The notes under the pieces were generated by a model that searched no databases, was not told the origin of the DNA, and worked only from the letters and a program-made list of their open reading frames with translations. Both the position numbers and the translations under genes were made by a program. Shown in pieces: positions 27,351 through 35,675 of a stretch of DNA of 55,725 bases. The DNA is from JBEBXQ01 sp040391535 (lineage in GTDB: Bacteria > Bacteroidota > Bacteroidia > Cytophagales > Spirosomataceae): NCBI GenBank assembly GCA_040391535.1, contig JBEBXQ010000010.1:1-55725 (forward strand), in the 5' to 3' direction. The first letter of the stretch is position 1. Each line of letters begins with the position of its first letter.

Positions 27351-27983
27351 TTATTTCTTCTCGCTCAATGGGATAATCAATTTCTCGCCTCGTTGCGCAT
27401 AATCCCTGGTTTTGCCGTTGGCCTGCATAAGCTGTGCTTTGGTGATCCCGTATTTGGAAGCCACCACCCTGAGTACATCCCCGGGCCCTACGGTGTGCAC
27501 AGCCTGAATTTTAATATTCAACCCGGTTACTCCGGCTTTCAGATCTTTTGTTACATCTTTTATCTCAGGATTCAGCGCTTTCAGTGTTTCCACATTAAGA
27601 TTATAGCGGCTGGCAATACCGTTAAAAGTTTCTCCGGCCTTCACTGTATGCTTAGAGGCTATCCCCCCGATTGACGCCAGATTCACAGCTGGTTTTGCCG
27701 TTTCCGTTTTTTCAGTCTTTTTTTCCTCCCGCACAGGAACAACCGGCTCAGGTATATCCAACGGAACCTCTTCTGCAATAAGTTCACGATCCTCTTCAGG
27801 TTCTGAATAGTTAGGCGTCACGTTGGTCAATTCCGCCGCACTGGAAGTATCATTCGTAATATATTCATAGCCGACGTACAGTAAGGCTACCACCAGAAAG
27901 ACCAGTACGCCAAGGGTAATCATCGGTAAATTAGAAGATTCTTCAGGTTTGACGTTTCTTTTTTTCGGTTTTATTTCATCCAT
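27351..27983 (-). CDS. Membrane-anchored protein with two LysM domains
   Basis: A 210-residue protein. A charged cytoplasmic start (MDEIKPKKRNVKPEE) precedes one membrane helix (about 20-42, MITLGVLVFLVVALLYVGYEYI). An acidic, proline-rich linker follows, then two LysM repeats at about 112-158 (HTVKAGETFNGIASRYNLNV) and 162-206 (HTVGPGDVLRVVASKYGIT). LysM binds peptidoglycan, so this probably tethers the inner membrane to the wall or scaffolds a wall enzyme. No catalytic domain is present. Confidence 0.88.
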   Translation of the reverse strand: MDEIKPKKRNVKPEESSNLPMITLGVLVFLVVALLYVGYEYITNDTSSAAELTNVTPNYSEPEEDRELIAEEVPLDIPEPVVPVREEKKTEKTETAKPAVNLASIGGIASKHTVKAGETFNGIASRYNLNVETLKALNPEIKDVTKDLKAGVTGLNIKIQAVHTVGPGDVLRVVASKYGITKAQLMQANGKTRDYAQRGEKLIIPLSEKK

Positions 27984-28052
27984 GGTACTTACATTAATTG
28001 CGTTTGATGGTGCTAAATAATCTACAAAACTACCAATATAGGGAATCCGGAT

Positions 28053-28544
28053 TTAACGGGACTGGTTTTTTAATTCAGAATTCATTTCAGCGACCTTTTC
28101 TTTCAGGCTTTCCTTATAAACTTCCAGCCGCTCCGCCACCTGCTGATCACTTGCTCCGATAATCTGAGCAGCCAGCAAACCGGCGTTCTTAGCTCCGTTC
28201 AGGGCAACCGTTGCAACCGGCACCCCTCCGGGCATTTGCAAAATAGAAAGTACAGAGTCCCATCCGTCAATGGAATTACTTGACAACACCGGTACGCCAA
28301 TCACAGGCAATGTCGTCAGAGAAGCGATCATTCCCGGCAGATGCGCCGCGCCGCCCGCTCCCGCAATAATGACATTCAAACCACGTTCACGGGCAGTTTT
28401 TCCGTATTCTACCATTCTTTCAGGTGTACGATGTGCAGAAACAATTTCCATTTCATAAGCAATTTCCAACGCGGCCAAAGCATCTGCTGCTTCCTGCATA
28501 ATCTTCCTGTCAGAAAGACTACCCATGATAATTCCAACTTTCAT
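28053..28544 (-). CDS. purE: N5-carboxyaminoimidazole ribonucleotide mutase
   Basis: Class I PurE (163 aa). It rearranges N5-CAIR to CAIR in purine synthesis. Landmarks are MGSLSDRKIMQ near the start (phosphate binding), the active-site SAHRTPERM, and IAGAGGAAHLPGMIA. It lies 20 bases downstream of purK, which makes its substrate, so the two form an operon. Confidence 0.96.
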   Translation of the reverse strand: MKVGIIMGSLSDRKIMQEAADALAALEIAYEMEIVSAHRTPERMVEYGKTARERGLNVIIAGAGGAAHLPGMIASLTTLPVIGVPVLSSNSIDGWDSVLSILQMPGGVPVATVALNGAKNAGLLAAQIIGASDQQVAERLEVYKESLKEKVAEMNSELKNQSR

Positions 28545-28564
28545 ATTTTATAAACTCTAAGTAA

Positions 28565-29704
28565 TTACGCTTTATTATGTGAAATGACACGTATTGACTC
28601 TCTTACAAACTGTACTTTTCCCTGCAGACTCATCAGGTCATTGTCCATAATCGTCACATGCCCCATTTTTCGGAACGGCCGGGTTTCCGTTTTTCCATAT
28701 AAAAACGGAAAAACCTGACTGGTAGCAAGAAGCTTATCCATCCCTTCATAAACCGCAGGGCCTGTAAAGCCATCTTCTCCCAGCAAATTGACCATCGCAG
28801 CGGGTCCGTAGGCATGCGTATTACCCAACGGTAACCCCAGAATAGCCCGCCAGTGCTGCTCATACTGTGAGGTAACATTTGCCCGGATGGTATGATGCCC
28901 GCTGTTATGAGGCCTCGGTGCCACTTCATTAATCAGTATTTTCTTATCTTTTGTCACAAACATTTCTACAGCAAGCAGCCCCACAATCCCTAATAACTCC
29001 GCTGTCTTTTTCGCCAGCTGCTGCGCCTGTGCTGTAATATCACTGTCGAGCTGAGCCGGTGCATACAGATACTCCACCAGATTATGCTCAGGATGAAATA
29101 CCATTTCGACTGTCGGAAATGTAGCCACTTCACCATTTTCACTGCGGGCTACAATAACAGCTATTTCCTTCTCAAAAGGGACTGATTTTTCAAGGACACC
29201 CGGAGCATCAAATGCCTTAGCCAGATCAGTCAATGCGTCAATCCTCTGAACCCCTCTTCCATCATAGCCATCTTTCCCCAGTTTATGAAATGCCGGCAGA
29301 AAATCAGCGTGTTTACGGACATCTTCACGGTTTTCTGTCAGCACAAAATCGGCTGTAGGTAACTGATTATCTTTATAAAACTGCTTCTGAATGCGTTTAT
29401 CCTGAATAATCCGGATGACAGAAGGTTGCGGGTATACCTTCACCCCTTCTTTTTCCAAAGCCTCCAGTGCATCAATATTTACTTTTTCAATTTCAATTGT
29501 GAGTACATCCAGATTTTTACCGAAGTTGTAAACAGTATCGAAATCCTGCAGTGATCCCTGTTGAAATTTTGTATTAATTTTACTGCAGGGAGCATCTGCT
29601 GCAGCATCCAGGACAGCACAATCCAGATTCCAGTCAATAGCAGGTTGCAATAACATTAAGCCCAGCTGCCCGCCTCCCAGAATACCAATACGAGGTGTTA
29701 ACAT
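28565..29704 (-). CDS. purK: N5-carboxyaminoimidazole ribonucleotide synthase
   Basis: An ATP-grasp enzyme (379 aa) that carboxylates AIR with bicarbonate and ATP to N5-CAIR. It begins with the typical IGILGGGQLGLML at the ATG at 29704; the longer frame adds nine unrelated residues. Further landmarks are HKLGKDGYDGRGVQ, FEKEIAVIVAR, LAVEMFVTKDKKILINEVAPRPHNSGHHT and GHVTIM near the end. The partner purE follows directly. Confidence 0.95.
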   Translation of the reverse strand: MLTPRIGILGGGQLGLMLLQPAIDWNLDCAVLDAAADAPCSKINTKFQQGSLQDFDTVYNFGKNLDVLTIEIEKVNIDALEALEKEGVKVYPQPSVIRIIQDKRIQKQFYKDNQLPTADFVLTENREDVRKHADFLPAFHKLGKDGYDGRGVQRIDALTDLAKAFDAPGVLEKSVPFEKEIAVIVARSENGEVATFPTVEMVFHPEHNLVEYLYAPAQLDSDITAQAQQLAKKTAELLGIVGLLAVEMFVTKDKKILINEVAPRPHNSGHHTIRANVTSQYEQHWRAILGLPLGNTHAYGPAAMVNLLGEDGFTGPAVYEGMDKLLATSQVFPFLYGKTETRPFRKMGHVTIMDNDLMSLQGKVQFVRESIRVISHNKA

Positions 29705-29850
29705 AAAGTGTATTTCAAAATATTTATACAAAATTGGCAGAAAAACCCCAAATCATGAAATAAATAATGTTCTTTTCAGAATGACGGAAAATCCTTAAGG
29801 CTTCCAAACAGGTTGATCTCTAAATAGTTTTCAAAATTTTTATTCTAAAA

Positions 29851-29881
29851 TTGTTATACTTCTTTTATTTTTCTACCTTTG
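29851..29881 (+). promoter_or_regulatory. Bacteroidota-type promoter of rpmH
   Basis: TTG (29851-29853), 20 bases, then TACCTTTG (29874-29881), a full -7 match, 55 bases before the rpmH ATG. Confidence 0.65.
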
Positions 29882-29936
29882 CCAACCCAAAAATAAGACA
29901 ATAAAGATTTTTTAGCGCTATAATTTTGATAATGAG

Positions 29937-30095
29937 ATGAAACGTACGTATCAGCCTTCGAATCGCAAGAGAAGAAACAAGCATGGTTTTCGTGAGCGTA
30001 TGTCAACTGCAAACGGACGCAGAGTTCTTACTTCCCGCCGGAAGAAAGGTCGCTGGAAATTATCCGTTTCTGACGAAAAACGTCACAAACAATAA
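29937..30095 (+). CDS. rpmH: 50S ribosomal protein L34
   Basis: A 52-residue basic protein that begins MKRTYQPSNRKRRNKHGF and continues with RMSTANGRRVL and RRKKGRWKLSVS, the L34 signature. The start at 29937 follows an out-of-frame ATG at 29932 that stops at once. It heads the rpmH-rnpA pair conserved across bacteria. Confidence 0.97.
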   Translation: MKRTYQPSNRKRRNKHGFRERMSTANGRRVLTSRRKKGRWKLSVSDEKRHKQ

Positions 30096-30104
30096 CCAAA
30101 AGGG

Positions 30105-30143
30105 TGTGACGGGCCCATGGGCTCACAGAGGGAATGCCCTGTG
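30105..30143 (+). other. Two overlapping hairpins between rpmH and rnpA
   Basis: TGTGA...GCCC (30105-30116) can pair with GGGCTCACA (30119-30127). CACAG-GG (30124-30131, one bulged A) can pair with CCCTGTG (30137-30143). Both folds use CACA at 30124-30127, so they exclude each other. The role could be mRNA processing or attenuation before rnpA. Confidence 0.4.
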
Positions 30144-30184
30144 TTTGTTAAGTTCCCTGTAGTTAACTTTAGCAAACCATCTTC

Positions 30185-30595
30185 TTGAAAGAAGCATTCA
30201 AAAAAAACGAAAAATTATGTAGCCGGACTGTTATTGACCGGCTCTTCCGGAGAGGTAGTACGTACACACATACGTTCTACCTCTTTCCTTTTCGTGTGCT
30301 TTATGCGTTCGATAGCAGCGTACCATCCGCACCTCCCCAGGTACTGTTCAGCGTGCCTAAACGGCAGTTCAAACGTGCAGTATCCAGAAATAAAATAAAA
30401 AGGCGTTGCCGCGAAAGCTACCGTAAAAACAAATTGCCTTTACTTGAAATTGAGCCCGGGAAACGTCCGTCCTACGTAGCTTTTCTTTATATTGCAAAAG
30501 AAATTGCCGATTACAGCGTTATTGAAAAATCCATGAAACGTTGTATAGAACGCCTTTCAGGAGAAACTAAAACTGAAGATCAGCCTTTCCAATGA
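30185..30595 (+). CDS. rnpA: Ribonuclease P protein component
   Basis: A 136-residue basic protein that assists RNase P RNA in tRNA 5' maturation. It has the KKNEKLCSRTVIDRLFRRG start, FSVPKRQFKRAVSRNKIKRRCRESYR (the RNR-type RNA-binding helix) and YIAKEIADYSVIEKSM. The start codon is TTG at 30185: an in-frame TAG lies at 30170-30172 and no ATG or GTG intervenes. It overlaps the next ATG by 4 bases. Confidence 0.94.
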   Translation: MKEAFKKNEKLCSRTVIDRLFRRGSTYTHTFYLFPFRVLYAFDSSVPSAPPQVLFSVPKRQFKRAVSRNKIKRRCRESYRKNKLPLLEIEPGKRPSYVAFLYIAKEIADYSVIEKSMKRCIERLSGETKTEDQPFQ

Positions 30596-32241
30596 GAAAA
30601 TACCGTAAGTTAATGTGGGGAATCCCCCTGTTAGGCCTGTTGACCTTTTTTTCCTTCCGTACCGATGACCGCCTTTTTGAAATCGCACGGAACCTGGATA
30701 TTTATGCTACCCTTTTTAAGAAGCTGAATGCCTATTACGTAGACGAGATCAACCCTAATCAGCTTATTAAAACCAGTATCGACGGTATGTTACAGTCGCT
30801 GGATCCTTATACGGTTTATTATGGAGAGGATGACATAGAGGACTTCATGACCATGACCACCGGAAAGTACAATGGTATCGGCGCGCTGATCAGTAATCTT
30901 GACGGAAAAAATACGGTCGTTATGATCTACAAGGACACCCCCGCTCAAAAAGCGGGCTTACAGATCGGTGATGAAATACTGAAAATTGATGATTTCAGTA
31001 TTGACGGCAGATCTGACTTTGACCTTACCAAGCTGTTACGCGGCCAGAGCGGCACACCGGTCAATCTGACTATTAAACGATTCGGACAGGATAAACCATT
31101 TGTTCAGGCAGTATCCAGAGATGTTGTCAAAATCAATAATGTGTCTTACTATACTTTGCTGAATAATGAAGTAGGGTATATTGATCTGAAAGATTTCACG
31201 GGCACGGCTTATAACGATGTCAGAAATGCGTTTCAGAAGCTGAAAGGACAAGGTATGAAGAAAGTGATTATCGACCTTCGCGATAATCCGGGCGGCCTGC
31301 TTGACATGGCCATTGATATTTCCAATATTTTCATTCCCAAAGGCCAGGAAATTGTATCCACAAAAGGAAAAGTCAATGAATGGAACAAAGTATACAAGGC
31401 GAATAACCCTGCCCTTGATACAGACATTCCGGTTGTTGTCCTGATTAACAACCGAAGTGCTTCTGCTGCCGAAATTGTGTCAGGGGTGATCCAGGATTAC
31501 GACCGTGGAGTCCTGATAGGGCAACGCACCTTTGGGAAAGGTCTTGTACAAACCACCCTTGATGTTTCCTATAACACCAAAATGAAAGTAACCACAGCCA
31601 AATACTATATTCCAAGCGGAAGATGCATTCAGGCTATTGATTATACACACCGGAACGAAGACGGAAGCGTGGGAAAAATCCCCGATTCGCTTATTACAGA
31701 ATATAAAACCAAAAACGGTCGTCCGGTCTTTGATGGAGGTGGCGTATTACCCGACGTAGAAACGGAAAGAGAAACATACACGCCACTGGCTACCACATTG
31801 TTGAGAAAGCGGCTGATTTTCGATTACGCTCTCTTATACAGGTCAGCGCATCCCAGCATCAAGCCTGCAGGTGAATTCAGACTGGAAGAATCTGAGTATA
31901 CTGCTTTTACCAAATGGCTGGATGATAAGGAATACGACTACACTACACAAACCGAAAAAGACCTGGCAGCACTGGAAGCATCGGCTCAGAAAGAAAAAAG
32001 CCTCACCTCCATTGAGTCCAACCTGAAAGACCTTAAAGCTAAACTATATCATACCAAAGACCAGGATCTTGAACTTAATAAAAAAGAAATCAAGAGAGTA
32101 CTGGAAGCGGAAATAGTCAAGCATTATTACCTTGAAACAGGTTTGCGGGAGGCCTCCATTCAAAACGACCAGGAAATTAATTCAGCACTTGAACTGTTCA
32201 GGGATATGAACAGATATCAGGCGTTACTAAAAAAGAAATAA
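30592..32241 (+). CDS. S41-family C-terminal processing protease (Ctp-like)
   Basis: A 549-residue periplasmic serine protease. An N-terminal hydrophobic segment (LMWGIPLLGLLTFFSF) should be a signal or anchor. A PDZ domain lies at about 85-170 (YNGIGALISNLDGKNTVVM, AGLQIGDEILKIDD). The catalytic domain has Ser291 in NNRSASAAEIVSG and Lys316 in TFGKGLVQT, 25 residues apart as in Tsp/CtpB. A charged helical tail of about 130 residues follows. The ATG overlaps the end of rnpA and the stop overlaps the tsaB start, so the three are translationally coupled. Confidence 0.93.
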   Translation: MRKYRKLMWGIPLLGLLTFFSFRTDDRLFEIARNLDIYATLFKKLNAYYVDEINPNQLIKTSIDGMLQSLDPYTVYYGEDDIEDFMTMTTGKYNGIGALISNLDGKNTVVMIYKDTPAQKAGLQIGDEILKIDDFSIDGRSDFDLTKLLRGQSGTPVNLTIKRFGQDKPFVQAVSRDVVKINNVSYYTLLNNEVGYIDLKDFTGTAYNDVRNAFQKLKGQGMKKVIIDLRDNPGGLLDMAIDISNIFIPKGQEIVSTKGKVNEWNKVYKANNPALDTDIPVVVLINNRSASAAEIVSGVIQDYDRGVLIGQRTFGKGLVQTTLDVSYNTKMKVTTAKYYIPSGRCIQAIDYTHRNEDGSVGKIPDSLITEYKTKNGRPVFDGGGVLPDVETERETYTPLATTLLRKRLIFDYALLYRSAHPSIKPAGEFRLEESEYTAFTKWLDDKEYDYTTQTEKDLAALEASAQKEKSLTSIESNLKDLKAKLYHTKDQDLELNKKEIKRVLEAEIVKHYYLETGLREASIQNDQEINSALELFRDMNRYQALLKKK

Positions 32242-32930
32242 TGTTATTACTGAGTCTGGATTCCTCTACCAGAACGTGCTCCGTAGCGCTTCATCTGGAT
32301 CATGAACTGATTTTATCCTATGAATTAAATACCGACCGTTCTTCGGCCGCTATGCTTACACCCCTCATTGAAGCTGCCTTAAAGCATACCGGTTACCACA
32401 TAGCGGATCTTGACGCAGTAGCTATTGCCATGGGCCCTGGATCCTATACGGGGCTGAGAGTGGGGGTCGCTACAGCTAAAGGCTTGTGTTATACTGCTGA
32501 AAAGCCCTTAATTGCGATAAATACGCTTGAAGCGATGGCCAAACAAGTGAATACCCTTACCGGCTCAAAGCTTATTTGCCCCATGCTGGATGCACGACGC
32601 ATGGAAGTATACTGCAGTATCTTCGATGCATCACTGAATGTAATACTTCCCACACGTGCGGAAATTATTACCGAAACCTCCTTTCAGGATATACTGCAGG
32701 ATCAGGCTGTTGTATTTGTCGGTGAGGGAGCCCACAAATGCAAATCCGTGTTGGGAAACCATCCTAATTCAACTTTTGTTGATACAGTAATTAAACCATC
32801 TGCACGGACAGTTGGTGAACTCGCTTCAATCGAATTCGAAAAGGGTAATTTTGCAGATCTGGTGAGTTTTGAACCATTTTATCTGAAAGAGTTTGTATCA
32901 ACCAAAAACAGGGAAAAAGCAAAAGTTTAG
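32241..32930 (+). CDS. tsaB: tRNA threonylcarbamoyladenosine synthesis protein TsaB
   Basis: A 229-residue inactive ASKHA-fold partner of TsaD in t6A37 tRNA modification. The sequence has LLSLDSSTRTCSVAL at the start, AMGPGSYTGLRVGVATAKGL, and MLDARRMEVY. The start shares one base with the S41 protease stop (TAATG). The next gene begins 2 bases after the stop. Confidence 0.93.
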   Translation: MLLLSLDSSTRTCSVALHLDHELILSYELNTDRSSAAMLTPLIEAALKHTGYHIADLDAVAIAMGPGSYTGLRVGVATAKGLCYTAEKPLIAINTLEAMAKQVNTLTGSKLICPMLDARRMEVYCSIFDASLNVILPTRAEIITETSFQDILQDQAVVFVGEGAHKCKSVLGNHPNSTFVDTVIKPSARTVGELASIEFEKGNFADLVSFEPFYLKEFVSTKNREKAKV

Positions 32931-32932
32931 GT

Positions 32933-33445
32933 ATGGAGACAGAAGAAATTGTCAATCGCGTTGCGTCAAGTGGTCTGATTACGTTTGACCTGGAAGAATA
33001 TTATCATCCGGGAGAACGCATTTTTTATGATCTCAAAGATAATTTGTTCCAGGGAGTAATTTTGCGTGAAAAAGATTTCAGGGAATTTCTGAAAACAAAC
33101 GACTGGAGCATTTATAAGGGTAAAAATGTTGCCATAGGCTGCACAGAAGATGCTATTCTGCCTACCTGGGCATATATGCTGTTAACCCTTAAATTGACAC
33201 CTTTTGCCCATACAATTGTTTTTGGCAATTTAACCGAACTTGAAAATAAACTGTTTTACGATGCTTTAGCGGCAGTAAAACCTGAAGAGTATCGCGATAA
33301 AAAAGTGGTGGTTAAAGGGTGCAGCAAAGTTCCGGTTCCGCCGTCGGCATATATAGAAATAACCCGCCTGCTACAACCGGTTGTGCAAAGTCTTATGTTT
33401 GGAGAGCCCTGTAGTACGGTCCCCCTTTACAAGAAGCCCAGGTAA
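32933..33445 (+). CDS. DUF2480 family protein
   Basis: A 170-residue protein restricted, as far as I know, to Bacteroidota and matched to DUF2480 by IVNRVASSGLITFDLEEYY, ILREKDFREFLK, CTEDAILPTWAYMLL, and the C-terminal VVKGCSKVPVPPSAYIEITR. There is no signal peptide. The function is unknown; conserved cysteines could bind a metal. It is the last gene of the rnpA-S41-tsaB operon. Confidence 0.88.
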   Translation: METEEIVNRVASSGLITFDLEEYYHPGERIFYDLKDNLFQGVILREKDFREFLKTNDWSIYKGKNVAIGCTEDAILPTWAYMLLTLKLTPFAHTIVFGNLTELENKLFYDALAAVKPEEYRDKKVVVKGCSKVPVPPSAYIEITRLLQPVVQSLMFGEPCSTVPLYKKPR

Positions 33446-33452
33446 CAGGTGC

Positions 33453-34109
33453 TTAACAGGATATCAGGCTTTTCAGGGATTTCATGTCTTTAATTCTTAG
33501 TTTTTCAAAAATTCTATCCCGGTAAAGTCCTACTGCGCTGGTGTGGATATTCATAATCCGGGCAATGACCTCATCTTTCCGATTTCGTGATAAGTGAGTA
33601 AAAATTTCAAACTCCTTCTCATCGAGCAACTCGAAACGTCTCGGATCAAATTCTGCCCCTTTTTTGGGTGATTCAGTAGATAATAAATCCTCGACCAGTA
33701 ACTCCATCATTTCACGGGAAATAAATCTTTTACCCTTCTTAAGATATTCAACAGCATCTTTTACCTCACTCTGGACCTCATTTAGTATACAAAATCCCCA
33801 TGCACTACCACTAACAAGGTGCCTTTTAATAAACAAATACTCCAGAGATGGCAGAATCAACAGAATAGGTATGCTCCCGGCCGCTTTAATTTCCCGGAAC
33901 AAACTGGAGATATTCAATTCATTTAGTTGGAGATTCAAAGCAATAAGATCATATTTTTTATGAAAAAGTAGTTTCCCGGCTTCAGAAAGCTTTGCCACCT
34001 CTGTTACTTCTATATGATTTATTTTAGCGATATCTTCTCTGAAGAGTTTAGCAAAATTTACTTCATCATTAATCAGTAAACACTTATTTACACTATTCTC
34101 TGCGTCCAT
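33453..34109 (-). CDS. LuxR-type regulator with degenerate receiver domain
   Basis: A 218-residue protein from the ATG at 34109 (the longer frame from 34157 adds an unlikely Cys-rich leader). Residues 1-130 align by eye to a receiver domain. However, the phospho-acceptor position is Asn59 (DLIALNLQL instead of a DLxxLD motif), and the switch Thr/Ser and Lys positions are also not conserved. Residues 150-215 form a weak LuxR-like helix-turn-helix (LLDEKEFEIFTHLSRNRKDEVIARIMNIHTSAV given here in outline). It is divergent from the phosphorylatable paralogue at 34309. It probably works without phosphorylation. Confidence 0.72.
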   Translation of the reverse strand: MDAENSVNKCLLINDEVNFAKLFREDIAKINHIEVTEVAKLSEAGKLLFHKKYDLIALNLQLNELNISSLFREIKAAGSIPILLILPSLEYLFIKRHLVSGSAWGFCILNEVQSEVKDAVEYLKKGKRFISREMMELLVEDLLSTESPKKGAEFDPRRFELLDEKEFEIFTHLSRNRKDEVIARIMNIHTSAVGLYRDRIFEKLRIKDMKSLKSLISC

Positions 34110-34308
34110 TTCAATAAAGGAGTAAATTACATTCACACAATGACAAACAAACAACAATATTAATGATTTAATATTGAAATAAGTGTAATAGCATTTTTAC
34201 TATAATGTAAATTATATTCTACAATAAAATTTTATTATATTTAAATTTTTAAAGCTATCTTGCCCCTAAATTTAAATAATCCTCAAAATTACTCTAAGTA
34301 AAATTTTT

Positions 34309-34938
34309 ATGAACAAAATTCTTATCATTGAGAATCACGAGATTACCCGTTATGGTATTCGGCTGACATTAACTGAGATGTTAGGGCACACTACAATTAC
34401 CGAAGCTTCCACACTGGAAGAAAGTCTAAAAATAATGCAATCAGATAAGTTCGATCTGATTATGTTGGATATTGACATTCCGGGTGGAAATTCAAGCAGC
34501 ATGATTGATCAGATCAAGCTCAAACAGAATAGCGCGAAAATTCTAATCTTCACCGGTTGTAACGAAGATTTGTATGCTTTAAGTTATTTACAGGCGGGTG
34601 CAGACGGCTTTATATCAAAGAGCGCCACCAAAGTGCAGTTCCGGAAAGCATTTACCACATTGATCACTACAGGAAGATTTATCAGTGACAATCTTCGTGA
34701 TAAGTTTATCAACGAACATTTATTACCTGGTGTACGCCGCAATAAAACGATTAAACTCTCCAGACGTGAAACTGAAATTATGCATCTCTTAACACAGGGC
34801 AAAAGCACAAGTCAGATCGCCAGAGAGCTTCAGCTCAGAAACTCAACAGTCAGCACTTTTAAATCAAGGATCTTTGAGAAATTACAGGTTGACAATCTGA
34901 TAGATCTGATCAAGAAAACGTCTACAATTCAATTTTAG
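34309..34938 (+). CDS. NarL/LuxR-family response regulator
   Basis: A 209-residue regulator. The receiver (1-120) has Asp54 in LIMLDIDIP, the Thr in ILIFTGC and Lys in GFISKSA, so it can be phosphorylated. A LuxR-type HTH at about 145-205 reads LSRRETEIMHLLTQGKSTSQIAREL. No kinase is adjacent on the same strand. Its upstream region (34158-34308) is very AT-rich and shared with the divergent degenerate regulator. Confidence 0.9.
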   Translation: MNKILIIENHEITRYGIRLTLTEMLGHTTITEASTLEESLKIMQSDKFDLIMLDIDIPGGNSSSMIDQIKLKQNSAKILIFTGCNEDLYALSYLQAGADGFISKSATKVQFRKAFTTLITTGRFISDNLRDKFINEHLLPGVRRNKTIKLSRRETEIMHLLTQGKSTSQIARELQLRNSTVSTFKSRIFEKLQVDNLIDLIKKTSTIQF

Positions 34939-34947
34939 AATATTCAG

Positions 34948-34980
34948 AGGAGATGCCCTTTATCCATAAGGGTATCTCCT
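34948..34980. terminator. Hairpin terminator between convergent regulators
   Basis: AGGAGATGCCCTT (34948-34960) pairs with AAGGGTATCTCCT (34968-34980), with one wobble pair and a 7-base loop, followed by TTTC. Confidence 0.75.
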
Positions 34981-34984
34981 TTCA

Positions 34985-35671
34985 TTAAATCATCATCTTA
35001 AAACCTTCACCATGCAGGTTGATGATCTGAACAGAAGGATCTTCCCTGAGATATTTTCTTAACTTACTCAGATAAACGTCCATACTGCGGGCATTAAAGT
35101 AAGAGTCATCCCCCCAGATCATTTTAAGAGCATAGCTCCGGCTGATAGGCTGATTAAAATTCTGGCAGAATAACTTCAGCAAACCAGCTTCTTTACTTGT
35201 CAGTTTTATGCTTTCGTTCCGGTACTTAAGTAAATGATGGTCTGCATCATAAGTATAAATGCCAAAATTATAAACAGAAGGTTCAGAACCAGCAGCATGG
35301 GGTTTCTTCTGATACCTCCTCAATATTGCTTCAATTCTAAGCAGTAATTCTTCCCGTTCAAAAGGTTTTGTAATATAATCATCAGCGCCCATCCGGAATC
35401 CCTGCAGCGTATCTTCTTTCAATGAACGGGCTGTAAGAAAAATCACCGGCACATCCTTTCCACTCATCCGGACCTCCTTTACCAGGGAAAATCCATCCAT
35501 TTTGGGCATCATCACATCAAATATGCATAAATCATAATCCTTCCTTACAAACTCCTCCCACCCCTGCTGTCCGTCCACGGCAAGATCTGTATGATAGCCT
35601 TTAGCATTCAGATATTCTTTTAGCAGCATCCCCAGATTAGGATCATCTTCGACAAGTAGTACTTCCGGCAT
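34985..35671 (-). CDS. OmpR-family response regulator
   Basis: A 228-residue regulator with a full receiver (VEDDPNLG acidic pair, Asp52 in CIFDVMMPKMDG, VIFLTAR, ADDYITKPF) and a winged-helix DNA-binding domain at about 130-228 (LTSKEAGLLKLFC, SYFNARSMDVYLSKLRKYL). It follows the histidine kinase gene by 4 bases, so the two are a cognate pair. The pair resembles the Bacteroides RprX/RprY type, but I do not assign that name. Confidence 0.93.
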   Translation of the reverse strand: MPEVLLVEDDPNLGMLLKEYLNAKGYHTDLAVDGQQGWEEFVRKDYDLCIFDVMMPKMDGFSLVKEVRMSGKDVPVIFLTARSLKEDTLQGFRMGADDYITKPFEREELLLRIEAILRRYQKKPHAAGSEPSVYNFGIYTYDADHHLLKYRNESIKLTSKEAGLLKLFCQNFNQPISRSYALKMIWGDDSYFNARSMDVYLSKLRKYLREDPSVQIINLHGEGFKMMI

Positions 35672-35675
35672 GAAA

